A stretch of DNA of 64,000 bases from an uncultured Planctomycetales bacterium (lineage in GTDB: Bacteria > Planctomycetota > Planctomycetia > Isosphaerales > Isosphaeraceae): positions 1 through 64,000 of the forward strand of contig CAIYJE010000098.1 of NCBI GenBank assembly GCA_903926465.1, given 5' to 3'. How positions within the stretch are numbered: the first letter of the stretch is position 1; each line of letters begins with the position of its first letter. The position numbers and the translations under genes were made by a program. Of this stretch, positions 25,490-34,156 are shown one piece after another. The notes beneath the pieces were generated by a model, which searched no databases, was not told where the DNA came from, and saw nothing but the letters and a program-made list of their open reading frames with translations.

Positions 25490-25505
25490 GGCGTCGGCCG
25501 ACGCC
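25490..25505. terminator. 16-bp perfect palindrome after the racemase operon
   Basis: GGCGTCGGCCGACGCC, 55 bases beyond the GNAT stop and 35 bases before the next start. There is no T-tract. It could be a weak terminator or a protein-binding dyad. Confidence 0.4.
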
Positions 25506-25539
25506 CCAGACTCATTCCACACCGGCCAGGAACCCCACC

Positions 25540-26013
25540 ATGCTCCGGCGCAAAGATGAGGCACAGGCCCTCGAAGCCATCCAGAAAATCGGCGGTCGCG
25601 TTTACCGAGACGAAGCCGCCGATGGGAAACCCGTTGATCAGGTTAACCTGGGTGCCACCAAAGCCACCGATGCCGACCTTGAACACCTGAAGGCGTTCCC
25701 CAAACTCAAGAAGGTCATGCTCAACGGAACCGGCACCACAGACGCCGGCCTGGCCACCCTGGGTAGCCTGAGCACGGTTGAAAAGCTGTACCTGGTGGAT
25801 TGCAATATCTCGGACGCCGGCCTTGACAAGCTCAAGGGGCTCGGTAGCCTGCAAGTTCTCAGCCTCGTCGGTACCCCGATCACGGATGCCGGCCTGGACC
25901 ACATCAAGGCCATTGGCTCGCTGAAGCAAGTCTTTCTCTCGGGGACCAAGGTCACCGACGATGCCGTCAAAAAGCTGCAAGAAGAAAAGAAAGACCTGAA
26001 GATCGAACGATAA
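25540..26013 (+). CDS. Small leucine-rich repeat protein
   Basis: 157 residues made almost entirely of 24-residue LRRs of the cysteine-free internalin/RI-like type common in planctomycetes. The repeats (VNLGATKATDADLEHLKAFP, KLYLVDCNISDAGLDKLKGL, LSLVGTPITDAGLDHIKAI and LSGTKVTDDAVKKLQEEKK among them) make about four to five full turns. There is no signal peptide, so it is probably cytoplasmic and a protein-interaction scaffold. A family-2 hairpin repeat begins 9 bases past the stop and may end transcription. Confidence 0.85.
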   Translation: MLRRKDEAQALEAIQKIGGRVYRDEAADGKPVDQVNLGATKATDADLEHLKAFPKLKKVMLNGTGTTDAGLATLGSLSTVEKLYLVDCNISDAGLDKLKGLGSLQVLSLVGTPITDAGLDHIKAIGSLKQVFLSGTKVTDDAVKKLQEEKKDLKIER

Positions 26014-26021
26014 TGAAGCGG

Positions 26022-26075
26022 TTTAAACCCGGGACCGGCCCCAAGACGGCAACACACCTGTCCCGGGTTTGAAAT
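26022..26075. repeat. Hairpin repeat, family 2, copy 2
   Basis: Arms TTTAAACCCGGGACCGG / CCTGTCCCGGGTTTGAAATC, directly behind the LRR gene stop. Close relative of the copies at 12092 and 63078. Confidence 0.75.
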
Positions 26076-26113
26076 CTCCAGGCGCAAGCCTTGCTCCAAG
26101 CCACAAATCCGGC

Positions 26114-27112
26114 TCAGAGCGCTTCTTCTAGCAACGGCTCTGCAAGATTGTGCCCCGCGGCAACTTCAAGATCGGCCGCAGTCACTGGAGCATCATCCAG
26201 TTCGGGAAGTCGCTCTGTTCTGGACCGGTTCAAAAGCGCGATCCGGGCTGAATTCAGGCCGGCCAGCCAGGCAGACGGTACCAGCACCAGCATAAATCCC
26301 AACGCCATCTGCGTATGGATTTGCCGGCCCCAGATGGCAATATCCAAGCCGAGTGCAAACACAACCTGAGTCAACCCAATGACCGCCATCCTGGCGGGTT
26401 TACCATTGGTATACGCTTTGGTCAGGCAGTATTGGCCCGTTGTGCCGGTAAGCGTTACCCCCAGCATGAGCAGCAGGGTCACTCCGTCCGTAGACAGGCC
26501 CTTGAGCACGCCAGGCCGAAGGACCAAGCCCGTGGCCGAGATCACGGCCGCAACGCCAGCAAAGTGCGCGATGACCGCCAGCGGGGCAACCGAGCGAAGC
26601 CGATTCAGCCCCAGCATGGCCACGGCGGTTGAGAATGAACTGACAAGCGCCACGGTAGAGGCCAGGCTGTCTCCATCCATGTGAGGCTGTTCAATCAACA
26701 TAATTCCAGCGATGCCACAGAACACGCCAAGCCACTCCCATACCGAAGGAACCTCTCGCAACGCCAAGGCTGTTAGCAGCACAATCCAGAGCGGGTAGGT
26801 GTGGGTCAGCGTGAGGGCATCGGCCAAGGGCAGCCTGGCGAGTGCATAGAAATTGCAAACCAGGCTAAAACTTCCGGCCACGCTCCGGATCCAGAGGCTA
26901 CGAGGACGGGCAAAAACCAGCCGGATGCCCGACAGGCGTGCCAGTACCACTGCGGTCAGGCACATGAACGCCGCCCGCACAAAGGCCACAATCAGCCAGT
27001 CGCACCGATCACCAAGCGCATGGGTCATGGCGCCCATCGAGGCAAAGCTGAGCGCTCCCAGAATCATCCAGAACGAAGCCTCGAATTCACGATTTCTCTG
27101 CAGCAAACGCAT
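26114..27112 (-). CDS. EamA/DMT superfamily transporter
   Basis: 332 residues with ten predicted membrane helices in two homologous five-helix halves, the drug/metabolite transporter plan. The first half includes FASMGAMTHALG and FYALARLPLADALTLTHTYP, a typical EamA boundary, and the second includes GTTGQYCLTKAYTNGKPA. The C-terminal 35 residues are acidic and cytoplasmic. Substrate cannot be predicted; relatives export amino acids, nucleobases or take up S-adenosylmethionine. Confidence 0.85.
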   Translation of the reverse strand: MRLLQRNREFEASFWMILGALSFASMGAMTHALGDRCDWLIVAFVRAAFMCLTAVVLARLSGIRLVFARPRSLWIRSVAGSFSLVCNFYALARLPLADALTLTHTYPLWIVLLTALALREVPSVWEWLGVFCGIAGIMLIEQPHMDGDSLASTVALVSSFSTAVAMLGLNRLRSVAPLAVIAHFAGVAAVISATGLVLRPGVLKGLSTDGVTLLLMLGVTLTGTTGQYCLTKAYTNGKPARMAVIGLTQVVFALGLDIAIWGRQIHTQMALGFMLVLVPSAWLAGLNSARIALLNRSRTERLPELDDAPVTAADLEVAAGHNLAEPLLEEAL

Positions 27113-27220
27113 GTCCGCCGGTCTTCTGACCAGGCGCTCCAGCCTGGAACGCGGCCAACCGCCGTCCTCCTTGAGGCTCGATCGCTTACCTCAGAACTTC
27201 TGACAACCGCTTGTCAGCGC

Positions 27221-27472
27221 TCATTGCTCGATCCTTTTGTGGGCCAAAGGCATGAGTAATCCCAAAATGACCAGCAGCAGTGCAAGCACCGCACTGGCCA
27301 GAACCCCCAGAAAGATCTCACCAGGCGTACGCCCAAACCGCACAGTTCCGCGCAGGGCCAAAATCATGACCCCAGGTGCGAACACAAAACAGGCCAGCTG
27401 AGCCATGGTCGCCACTCTCTGATCGGTCGCCACGTGCCGCTCCAGAATCCGCTTCCAGTTCAAGCTGCTCAT
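27221..27472 (-). CDS. Small two-helix membrane protein
   Basis: 84 residues from the ATG at 27472 (MSSLNWKRILERHV); a 22-residue upstream extension is possible. Two hydrophobic segments (QLACFVFAPGVMILAL and LGVLASAVLALLLVILGLL) and a basic tail. I do not recognise it. It lies between the EamA gene (108 bases, same strand) and a divergent flavoprotein gene. Confidence 0.55.
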   Translation of the reverse strand: MSSLNWKRILERHVATDQRVATMAQLACFVFAPGVMILALRGTVRFGRTPGEIFLGVLASAVLALLLVILGLLMPLAHKRIEQ

Positions 27473-27681
27473 GGATTCGAACTCGCTGACAAAAGGCGGA
27501 ACCGATGGCTGCAACAACCGGCCTTTCGGTCTGGCCAATCCAAGGTCTGAAGTATACCAGTTCCAGGGGCGATACCAGAAGTCTGCCTGGATGGCTCACA
27601 CCTGGCTCGCCCCGTGCCGTATCATGGATATTCTGAAGTCAGACAGTGCGATTGACTGTGAACTGGGAGCGGGGCTGGTTG

Positions 27682-29046
27682 ATGAGCGAGCAAGCGGCGG
27701 AAGCCCCTTATGATGTGGCTGTACTTGGGGCAGGGGCTGCCGGCCTGATGGCGGCAATTCGTGCAGCCGAACTTGGCGCACGCGTGATTTTGCTGGAGAA
27801 AAACCGCAAAACCGGCGTCAAGATTTTGATGTCGGGCGGCACGCGGTGCAACATCACGAACGCTCGGGGGCTCAGAAATCGCTCCGTGGTTACCGGGCCG
27901 GCCGATCCACTCTACGATCCCCGAGAGGCCCGTGGCGCGGCCAGCATCATGGCGGCATTCGGGCCTGGAGGCCCGTTCCTGCGGCCTGCCTTGAAAGCAT
28001 TCTCCGTAGAGCAGTCGGTCTCGTTCTTCGAAGCCGAAGGGGTTGCCACCAAAATCGAGGGGAACGGGAAAGTTTTCCCGGTTTCCGACCGCTCGGTTGA
28101 CGTTCTTGAAGCACTCCTGCGCAGGCTTGAACGCTCTGGCGCAACCCTGAAAACCTTGAGCCCGGTCCAGAGCCTTGAGGATTCAGGAAATGATGCGCAG
28201 CGATATTTCCGGGTACGCACGAACGATCACGAGATTCTGGCCAAGAACGTGATTCTTGCCATGGGGGGCCAGTCTTTTCCGGGCTCCGGCACCACCGGCG
28301 ACGGCTTTGCCATCGCGCGCCGGTTCGGCCATACGATTATTGACCCAAAGCCAGCACTGGTGCCGTTACGGGTGGCACCCGAATGGGTAAGCGACCTCCG
28401 CGGAATCACCATTCCAGACGTTATTGCACGCGTGGTTGATGCCTCGGAACGAACTCTGAGCGAACGCCGGGAGGCCATTCTTTTCGCGCACTTCGGACTG
28501 ACCGGCCCGGCAATTCTGGATGTGAGTGGGGCCGTGGCCCGCAACGATCGGCCAGCCGAACTCTCGCTGCGGATCGACTTTGCGCCCGACCTCACAGAAC
28601 CAAAACTCAACGACGATCTTGCCCAGCGGGCCAGGCAGGGCCGCCCTTTGGTCGCCAATTTGCTCCCCGAATTCCTGCCACGCAGACTTGCCGAAGCGCT
28701 GATCACTCACGCCGGTGTGCCGGCGGGCAGATTGGGCCCGGAACTCACGCGTGACGAACGGCAACGGATTGTGGCCGCGGTCAAGCGGCTCTCGTTACCG
28801 ATCACGGGCACGCTCGGTTTTGCCAAGGCCGAGGTCACCTGCGGAGGCGTGTCTCTGGAAGAAGTGAACCCGGAAACGCTGGAGAGCCTGCTCAAGCCTG
28901 GGCTTTTTCTCTGTGGGGAAGTGCTGGACCTCGATGGTCGAATTGGCGGCTATAACTTCCAGGCCGCCTGGAGTACCGGCTGGCTGGCCGGCCAGATCGC
29001 GGCCAAGCCCTTCCAACCATCGGCACATCCAAGCTTGACTGTTTGA
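27682..29046 (+). CDS. BaiN/HI0933-like NAD(P)/FAD-dependent oxidoreductase
   Basis: A 454-residue flavoprotein. The N-terminal dinucleotide-binding motif is VAVLGAGAAGLMAAIRAAE with the acidic residue LLEKN at the end of the second strand, followed by the family signature GVKILMSGGTRCNITN. It also has ILAMGGQSFPGSGTTGDGFAIARRFGH and the C-terminal GGYNFQAAWSTGWLAG. Relatives reduce C=C bonds, but most, including YhiN/HI0933, are uncharacterised. ATG 27682 has GGGAGCGGGG upstream; a GTG at 27646 is in frame. Confidence 0.88.
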   Translation: MSEQAAEAPYDVAVLGAGAAGLMAAIRAAELGARVILLEKNRKTGVKILMSGGTRCNITNARGLRNRSVVTGPADPLYDPREARGAASIMAAFGPGGPFLRPALKAFSVEQSVSFFEAEGVATKIEGNGKVFPVSDRSVDVLEALLRRLERSGATLKTLSPVQSLEDSGNDAQRYFRVRTNDHEILAKNVILAMGGQSFPGSGTTGDGFAIARRFGHTIIDPKPALVPLRVAPEWVSDLRGITIPDVIARVVDASERTLSERREAILFAHFGLTGPAILDVSGAVARNDRPAELSLRIDFAPDLTEPKLNDDLAQRARQGRPLVANLLPEFLPRRLAEALITHAGVPAGRLGPELTRDERQRIVAAVKRLSLPITGTLGFAKAEVTCGGVSLEEVNPETLESLLKPGLFLCGEVLDLDGRIGGYNFQAAWSTGWLAGQIAAKPFQPSAHPSLTV

Positions 29047-29125
29047 AACAGGCGAGTGGTGAATTCAGCCTGGGTTACCGCAGCACCCTTCTAGAAGAAC
29101 AGCGAGAGCTCCAAATCAATGGCGA

Positions 29126-29268
29126 TTTTGGGATCAGAGCCCGCAAAAGAAGCAGCGGACGGGGTACTCCTACTAGCCCGACTCGTGAGCTTTAAAGTTG
29201 CGCTTTTTGAGCCCCGAGTCCCCAAAATAGCAGCGAACGCGGTACTCCTGTTAGCCCCACGAGTGAGC
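29126..29268. repeat. Two direct repeats of about 65 bp
   Basis: Copies 29126-29190 and 29203-29268 share the core AGCAGCGnACGnGGTACTCCT and then TAGCCC...GTGAGC. They lie in the non-coding stretch 29047-29759 next to a TIR element. No gene seen there. Confidence 0.65.
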
Positions 29269-29302
29269 GAGGGATTCTTCGTGTCAGTCTTTTTTCAGGG
29301 GT

Positions 29303-29522
29303 TTTATAGCGGTTAACATTTGCGTTGCACACAGAGTGAGCGCCTTTTCTGGTGTTCCTTTTCCGAATGTAGGACAGCCGCCCTCGGCTGTCTCTGAATT
29401 CCTGGGCCGTTACGAAGATGACAGCCGAGGGCGGCTGTCCTACATCGAACGAAGATCAAGACACTGAGGCGTGACACTAAGCAAATCCTTTCGTGTACAA
29501 CCCACTCGTGAACCGCTATAAA
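29303..29522. mobile_element. 220-bp TIR element, family 1, longest copy
   Basis: Perfect 12-bp ends TTTATAGCGGTT / AACCGCTATAAA, with the inverted similarity continuing inward for a further 15 or so bases (ACATTTGCGTTGCACA against the right-end ACGAGTGGGTTGTACA). Inside is a second, perfect 26-bp inverted repeat (29367-29392 and 29420-29445), formed by two opposed copies of the CAGCCGCCCTCGGCTG hairpin. No coding capacity, so any movement would need a transposase supplied from elsewhere. Confidence 0.75.
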
Positions 29523-29759
29523 CTTAAACAAGAGAAGCCAAAAGAAATCCACTCGCTAATGCTTTGGGCTCGTCTCAGAATAGAATCCTTCGCTCACGTC
29601 TCGGGCTCATATTTCCGGCGTTTTGCCTATCAAAACCCCAGGAAGCGCAAAACGATTCCCTGCAAGCCCGCTGAATGATCATCAAAAGGAAAAACCCAGG
29701 GCGTGGGAGGCACGCCTTGGGTCTCGTAATTCAATGCACGCCAATCGAGCACAGAGAGA

Positions 29760-30302
29760 TCACACGCCGACCAAGTCAGACGTGTAAGTTGGCTCTAGAT
29801 TGGGTGTGGTTTCCGCATCAAAGAATGTAAATTCGGTGAAGAGATCGTCACCGTTCGCGAAGGTGGTCTGGTAATCTTCATGATCCAGACTACAGGCACC
29901 CGAGCCGAGCCAGAGGACTAGGAATGATCCAGCAATCACGGCCAGCGGAGTGAGCGTTGGTGATAGCCACAGGACATGATTGGCACTAAGCCAAGAGACT
30001 TCATAAAGCTTGACGAGGGTGAACAGGCTGAGCAGCGAAACCTGTACGCCAAGAAACGCGGCGACCCGGCCAAAATAACCTAGCACCAGCAGCAGGCCAG
30101 AAACAATGGCCACACAAGGCAGCACGTCTAGCAACCAAGCCTGAAGTGGAGTGCCGGCTTCGGCGAGGGTCGTTTGTAAGAGCGTGGGTTGAACGTAATG
30201 CGCCGCACCGGCAACCAGTAGCGGCAGCCCAGCGGCCAGCCGAGGTACGAGCATCCATCGGCCCGCATCCGTCTGCTGGATCGATCGCAGGGCACTTTTC
30301 AT
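29760..30302 (-). CDS. DoxX-like membrane protein
   Basis: 180 residues with four hydrophobic helices over residues 20-140, the DoxX/SURF4 plan (RLAAGLPLLVAGAAHYVQP, LDVLPCVAIVSGLLLVLGYFG, LSPTLTPLAVIAGSFLVLWLG), and then a 45-residue acidic tail (LDHEDYQTTFANGDDLF). DoxX-family proteins are quinone-linked or redox-associated membrane proteins, but function is often unknown. The acidic tail is unusual and resembles the acidic composition of the unknown protein encoded at 31292-31804. Three hairpins lie in its leader. Confidence 0.75.
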   Translation of the reverse strand: MKSALRSIQQTDAGRWMLVPRLAAGLPLLVAGAAHYVQPTLLQTTLAEAGTPLQAWLLDVLPCVAIVSGLLLVLGYFGRVAAFLGVQVSLLSLFTLVKLYEVSWLSANHVLWLSPTLTPLAVIAGSFLVLWLGSGACSLDHEDYQTTFANGDDLFTEFTFFDAETTPNLEPTYTSDLVGV

Positions 30303-30354
30303 CGGTCCAAAACTCCTTCTTCAAGGTGTCGGATCAGGTTTCTAGCAGTGCTTT

Positions 30355-30444
30355 TCCCAAATAGTTTTGGGAGGACACCGCCCTGAACCCTGTGGGGCCA
30401 AATGGCCCGCCTTGGCTCACCCTGTCTGTGAGCACGATAGGGTG
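30355..30444 (-). promoter_or_regulatory. Three consecutive hairpins in the DoxX gene leader
   Basis: On the minus strand, within 150 bases upstream of the start: CACCCT...AGGGTG, GGGCC-ATTT-GGCCC and TCCCAAA-ACTA-TTTGGGA. Their order and spacing could form a structured 5' leader. They do not match any riboswitch class I recognise. Confidence 0.35.
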
Positions 30445-30834
30445 GATTGCAACCACGGTGCCAGAGCGATAATATTCTCATAAAATCGACGCAAGTCGCT
30501 ACATTGAAATAACTTAAATCGCATAGAAATCCCGATCAAGAAACTGGCACGTTCTCCGCCGGTGCCTCTGATCCAGGCATGATGCTGATTTCCTGGGGTT
30601 CAAAGGCAATTTCATCGTCCTTTGCAAACCCGATTCTGGCAGGCCCATGGCATGAGCCTTGAGATATCCTGGAAATCCCAAGGGCCGGCCAAGGAGCCAT
30701 CGTCTCTCTGGATCAAACCGCCAGCATATATCCTGGGTAAAACCCAGCATTGGTCATCAACGCTTGAATATGAACCAAGGAGAACATTGGAAAGATCCGT
30801 TTTGAGAACTTTCCAAGCATTCAAGCGGTATTCC

Positions 30835-31075
30835 GTTAACAATCGGCCCTCGCTCTTTTCCGGACTGAAGGCCCGGTTCCAAGAGCCCAACCCATTGAGG
30901 GGCACCCCATGCCTCACGATCTGGAGAAGCCATTCTGACAAAGTCGCTCGCCTCTCCGAGGCGAGTTCTGGTACCTGCAAGGGTTGGCCTGAGTGAACGC
31001 AGTTCACAGCTCGAAAGAGCCGTGAGACGTTCACAGGATTACTCAATCCCTGGGCGGACAGAACCATCCTTACAG
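30835..31075. repeat. Family 3 dispersed structured repeat, copy A
   Basis: About 240 bp that align end to end with 49804-50050. Shared parts include AAGGCCCGGTTCCAA, the hairpin GTCGCTCGCCTCTCCGAGG, GTGAACGCAGTTCAC and GCTC(G/C)AAAGAGCC. It lies in the gene-free region 30445-31291. An open frame over this stretch on the minus strand follows the repeat and is not credible as a gene. Confidence 0.8.
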
Positions 31076-31291
31076 CAGGGAAACGGTCGGGTTTCGACGG
31101 TTCTGAATCAGGCTGAATGGTTACAGTTTTTTGTCTAGCAGGACCAGACGTCTCGCTTGAGCTTTGATCTTTCAGGCCCCAAGACCCACTGAGAACTCGA
31201 AGCCTGTGGGCCTTGAAAACAAACTGGCCAGGCGTGCATTCCAGGGTGTGACCACCCCGGAATGCCTGGAACCCAAAATTCAAAGCCCTGA

Positions 31292-31804
31292 TCACACTTT
31301 GGCTTCGGGGTGCAAGAACTCATAGAACTCGCGATTCACCAGCAAGCCGGAAACGCCGGTCTGGGGGCTAAACCAGACATGCTGCGGGTTGTAAAGAAAC
31401 GAGCCAGGCACAATCGCCCCTTGAGGATCGACCATGAAGTGCCCCAGAACCTCTTCCGGTTCAGGCTCCTCTTCTGGACCGATCTCGCAACGAGGATCAA
31501 CCAGGTAAAGCGGCTGGCCGGCCACCTGCTGCGCTCCACCATTGAGTTCGGGTGAATGCTCTGCCTGAGTATTCATGAACGCGGTGAAAGATTCTACGAA
31601 CTCCGGGTTGGGTACGAAGGTGTTCACATCGAACTCACCATTTTCATCCGGTGTGAAGTCACCCACAAAGCAACCACTGAAGATGCCCACCGAGCCGGCA
31701 AGCACAGGGTCTAGATAGGCAACCACATGCCTGCTCTTCCCTTCATCGTCGATCTCATACATGTTCAACAAACTGAGTTCTTCACCGCTCTCGGTCTCTT
31801 CCAT
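31292..31804 (-). CDS. Acidic protein of unknown function
   Basis: 170 residues from the ATG at 31804 (MEETESGEELSLLNMYE), which has GAGGAGAG upstream. Strongly acidic, with no signal peptide or membrane helix. It has segments VVAYLDPVLAGSVGIFSGCF, DPRCEIGPEEEPEPEEVLGHF and a C-terminal YNPQHVWFSPQTGVSGLLVN. I do not recognise the family. The good ribosome site and composition support it as a gene. Confidence 0.62.
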   Translation of the reverse strand: MEETESGEELSLLNMYEIDDEGKSRHVVAYLDPVLAGSVGIFSGCFVGDFTPDENGEFDVNTFVPNPEFVESFTAFMNTQAEHSPELNGGAQQVAGQPLYLVDPRCEIGPEEEPEPEEVLGHFMVDPQGAIVPGSFLYNPQHVWFSPQTGVSGLLVNREFYEFLHPEAKV

Positions 31805-31967
31805 CGGTCTCTCCTCGTAATCACCCGATTCGCTCAACAATGAAGGGTCCGTAATACCTGGCCGGGGCAAGTCAAACTCTCAGGCCGATGATTCCGAGTT
31901 TTCAGAGCATTGCCCGCATTTGCCGGTTGCTGGATAAACTTTGCGGAATGACGCAACCAGATCGTGC

Positions 31968-33347
31968 TTACAAGATATACCGGCTGAGATCCTCGTCCTG
32001 AACCAGGTTATCCAGCCGATCACGTACGGTCTGGGCGCTGATGACCACTCGCTCTCCCGCCTTGTCGGCCGCGTCAAAGCTCAACGGCTCCAGCACCCGC
32101 TCCAGCAAAGTATGCAAGCGTCTGGCACCAATGTTCTGAGTGGTGCGGTTCACCTGGTGCGCAATGTCGGCCAGGGCGTCGATCGCGCTATCGTCGAACG
32201 TAACGTCGACCCCCTCGGTGCTCAGCAGGGCTTCATACTGCTTGATCAGCGAGGCGCGTGGTTCACGCATGATCCGGGCAAAGTCGTCGCGGCTCAGGTC
32301 TGAAAGCTCGACCCGGATCGGGAACCGCCCCTGAAGTTCGGGCATCAGGTCGGATGGCTTGGACTTGTGAAAGGCCCCCGCGGCAATGAACAAAACGTGA
32401 TCCGTTCGCACAGGGCCGTAACGGGTATTGACCGTGGTTCCTTCCACAATGGGAAGCAGGTCACGCTGCACCCCCTGGCGAGAAACATCGGGCCCCTTGC
32501 CGCCATCCTCGCCGGCCACCTTGTCCAGTTCGTCAAGAAATACAATTCCAGACTCTTCGGCCAGCGTGACAGCCTGCTGGTTCACCTTTTCAGGCTCAAT
32601 CAGGGCCTCGGCCTCTTGCGCAATCAAGATTGGCCGGGCTTCTTTCACGGTCATCTTACGATTTTTGGAAGGCTTGGGAACCAGCTTCTCGAACATGGAT
32701 TGGAGTTCCACCTCCATCTGCTCCATGTTGTTCCCCGCGCCCAGAATGGAGACGGGTGCCATGGCACGCCCCTGGATCGAAATCTCCACCTCGCGATCGT
32801 CTAGGTCGCCCGCTTCCAGCCGGGTCCTGAGTTTTTCGCGTGTCCGTTGCCGACGTTCGGCTTCTTCGTCGGGCGGGTTTGCAGTGGCCCCCGTAGGATC
32901 GAACCAGCCCCTTGCCGGCCCAGCAGACGGAGGAACTGGCAGCAATAGGTCGAGCAGGCGATCATTGGCCCGCGCCTCGGCATGCTCTTGAACCCGGCGG
33001 CGCTCGGTTTCTTTGACCAGCAAGATTGCCGCCTCGATCAGGTCGCGGACGATGCTTTCCACATCGCGACCAACATACCCAACCTCGGTGAACTTGGTGG
33101 CCTCCACCTTCACGAAGGGAGCACCCACCAGTTTTGCAAGCCGCCTGGCGATCTCGGTTTTGCCCACGCCGGTGGGGCCAATCATCAAGATATTCTTGGG
33201 CGTAATCTGAACGCGCAGCTCTTCAGGCAACTGACGTCTGCGCCAGCGATTCCTGAGGGCAATCGCCACGGCGCGCTTGGCATCAGACTGGCCCACAATG
33301 TCACGGTCAAGCTCGGCCACAATCTGACGCGGTGTCAACTCGGTCAA
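31968..33347 (-). CDS. hslU: ATP-dependent protease ATPase subunit HslU
   Basis: The AAA+ unfoldase that feeds proteins into HslV. 459 residues with [20 protein letters not shown] at the start, Walker [10 protein letters not shown] near residue 57, the family-specific I domain (about 110-230), Walker [12 protein letters not shown], the sensor region [12 protein letters not shown] and the C-terminal LSRYIL tail that docks into HslV. The TTG start at 33347 overlaps the hslV stop as TTGA, so translation is coupled and stoichiometry likely fixed. Confidence 0.97.
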   Translation of the reverse strand: MTELTPRQIVAELDRDIVGQSDAKRAVAIALRNRWRRRQLPEELRVQITPKNILMIGPTGVGKTEIARRLAKLVGAPFVKVEATKFTEVGYVGRDVESIVRDLIEAAILLVKETERRRVQEHAEARANDRLLDLLLPVPPSAGPARGWFDPTGATANPPDEEAERRQRTREKLRTRLEAGDLDDREVEISIQGRAMAPVSILGAGNNMEQMEVELQSMFEKLVPKPSKNRKMTVKEARPILIAQEAEALIEPEKVNQQAVTLAEESGIVFLDELDKVAGEDGGKGPDVSRQGVQRDLLPIVEGTTVNTRYGPVRTDHVLFIAAGAFHKSKPSDLMPELQGRFPIRVELSDLSRDDFARIMREPRASLIKQYEALLSTEGVDVTFDDSAIDALADIAHQVNRTTQNIGARRLHTLLERVLEPLSFDAADKAGERVVISAQTVRDRLDNLVQDEDLSRYIL

Positions 33348-33901
33348 GGTAAAACCTCCAGCGTCACAAACTCGTTGGTGTAGATGTCGATACCAGAGGC
33401 TATTGCCAAAGACTCTCGCACAATCTCAGGCGCAGTCAGCGTTGTATGCTTGATCAGGGCCCGGGCGGCGGCCAGGGCGTAAGCCCCGCCAGAACCGGCC
33501 GTCAAGATTCCATCGGAAGGTTGAATCACGTCCCCCATTCCACTCACCAGCAGGCTGTGCCGGGCGTCGGCCACAATCAGCAAAGCCTCCAGCCTGCGCA
33601 TTGCCCGATCGGTCCGCCACTGCTTGGCCAGCTCGGTGGCCGCCTTGGGGACATTGCCATTGTATTCCTTGAGCGATCCTTCAAAACGCTCAAGAAGGGC
33701 AAAGCCATCGGCGGCGCTTCCAGCAAAGCCGGCGATCACTCGCCCATCCAGCAGCTTGCGAACCTTGGCCGCATCGGCCTTCATGATGGTTTGGCCCAGA
33801 GTCACCTGACCATCGCCGCCCACGGCCACCACGTCTCCCCGGCGGACCGAAACAATGGTCGTGGCATGCCATTCCAACCTTCCGCGATCCCGATCCGCCA
33901 T
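33344..33901 (-). CDS. hslV: ATP-dependent protease peptidase subunit HslV
   Basis: The proteasome-like peptidase of the HslVU complex. 185 residues from the ATG at 33901. The catalytic N-terminal threonine is in [12 protein letters not shown], so a 13-residue propeptide ([13 protein letters not shown]) must be removed. This is longer than the single Met of E. coli HslV and more like extended forms. [33 protein letters not shown] and [11 protein letters not shown] are standard HslV segments. First gene of hslVU. Confidence 0.95.
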   Translation of the reverse strand: MADRDRGRLEWHATTIVSVRRGDVVAVGGDGQVTLGQTIMKADAAKVRKLLDGRVIAGFAGSAADGFALLERFEGSLKEYNGNVPKAATELAKQWRTDRAMRRLEALLIVADARHSLLVSGMGDVIQPSDGILTAGSGGAYALAAARALIKHTTLTAPEIVRESLAIASGIDIYTNEFVTLEVLP

Positions 33902-34156
33902 GCGGCTGTCTCCCGCTTGATTCCGTGGAACCTGGCCGTTAAGACGGCCGCCCGCGTTTGGGTTTGCGCTCCCCTTCACACCAAAGGACAAGCCGGCAGG
34001 CTCGATCGCCGAGTATCTTGGGAGCGGATGACCGTTTTCCTTCGAGCGCAAGCCATCATCTTAACAAAAGACCGACCAGGGCAGGGCACTGGCCCAAAAT
34101 CAGCCTTCAGGCCTGGATGCACTTCCGCGTGAGCCTGAGTGCCGCTTGCAGTCCAA

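Noticed and set aside
30612-31295. A 227-codon minus-strand frame
   Set aside because: It runs through the family 3 repeat, which has stop codons in the homologous copy at 49804, and lacks a ribosome site and family resemblance.
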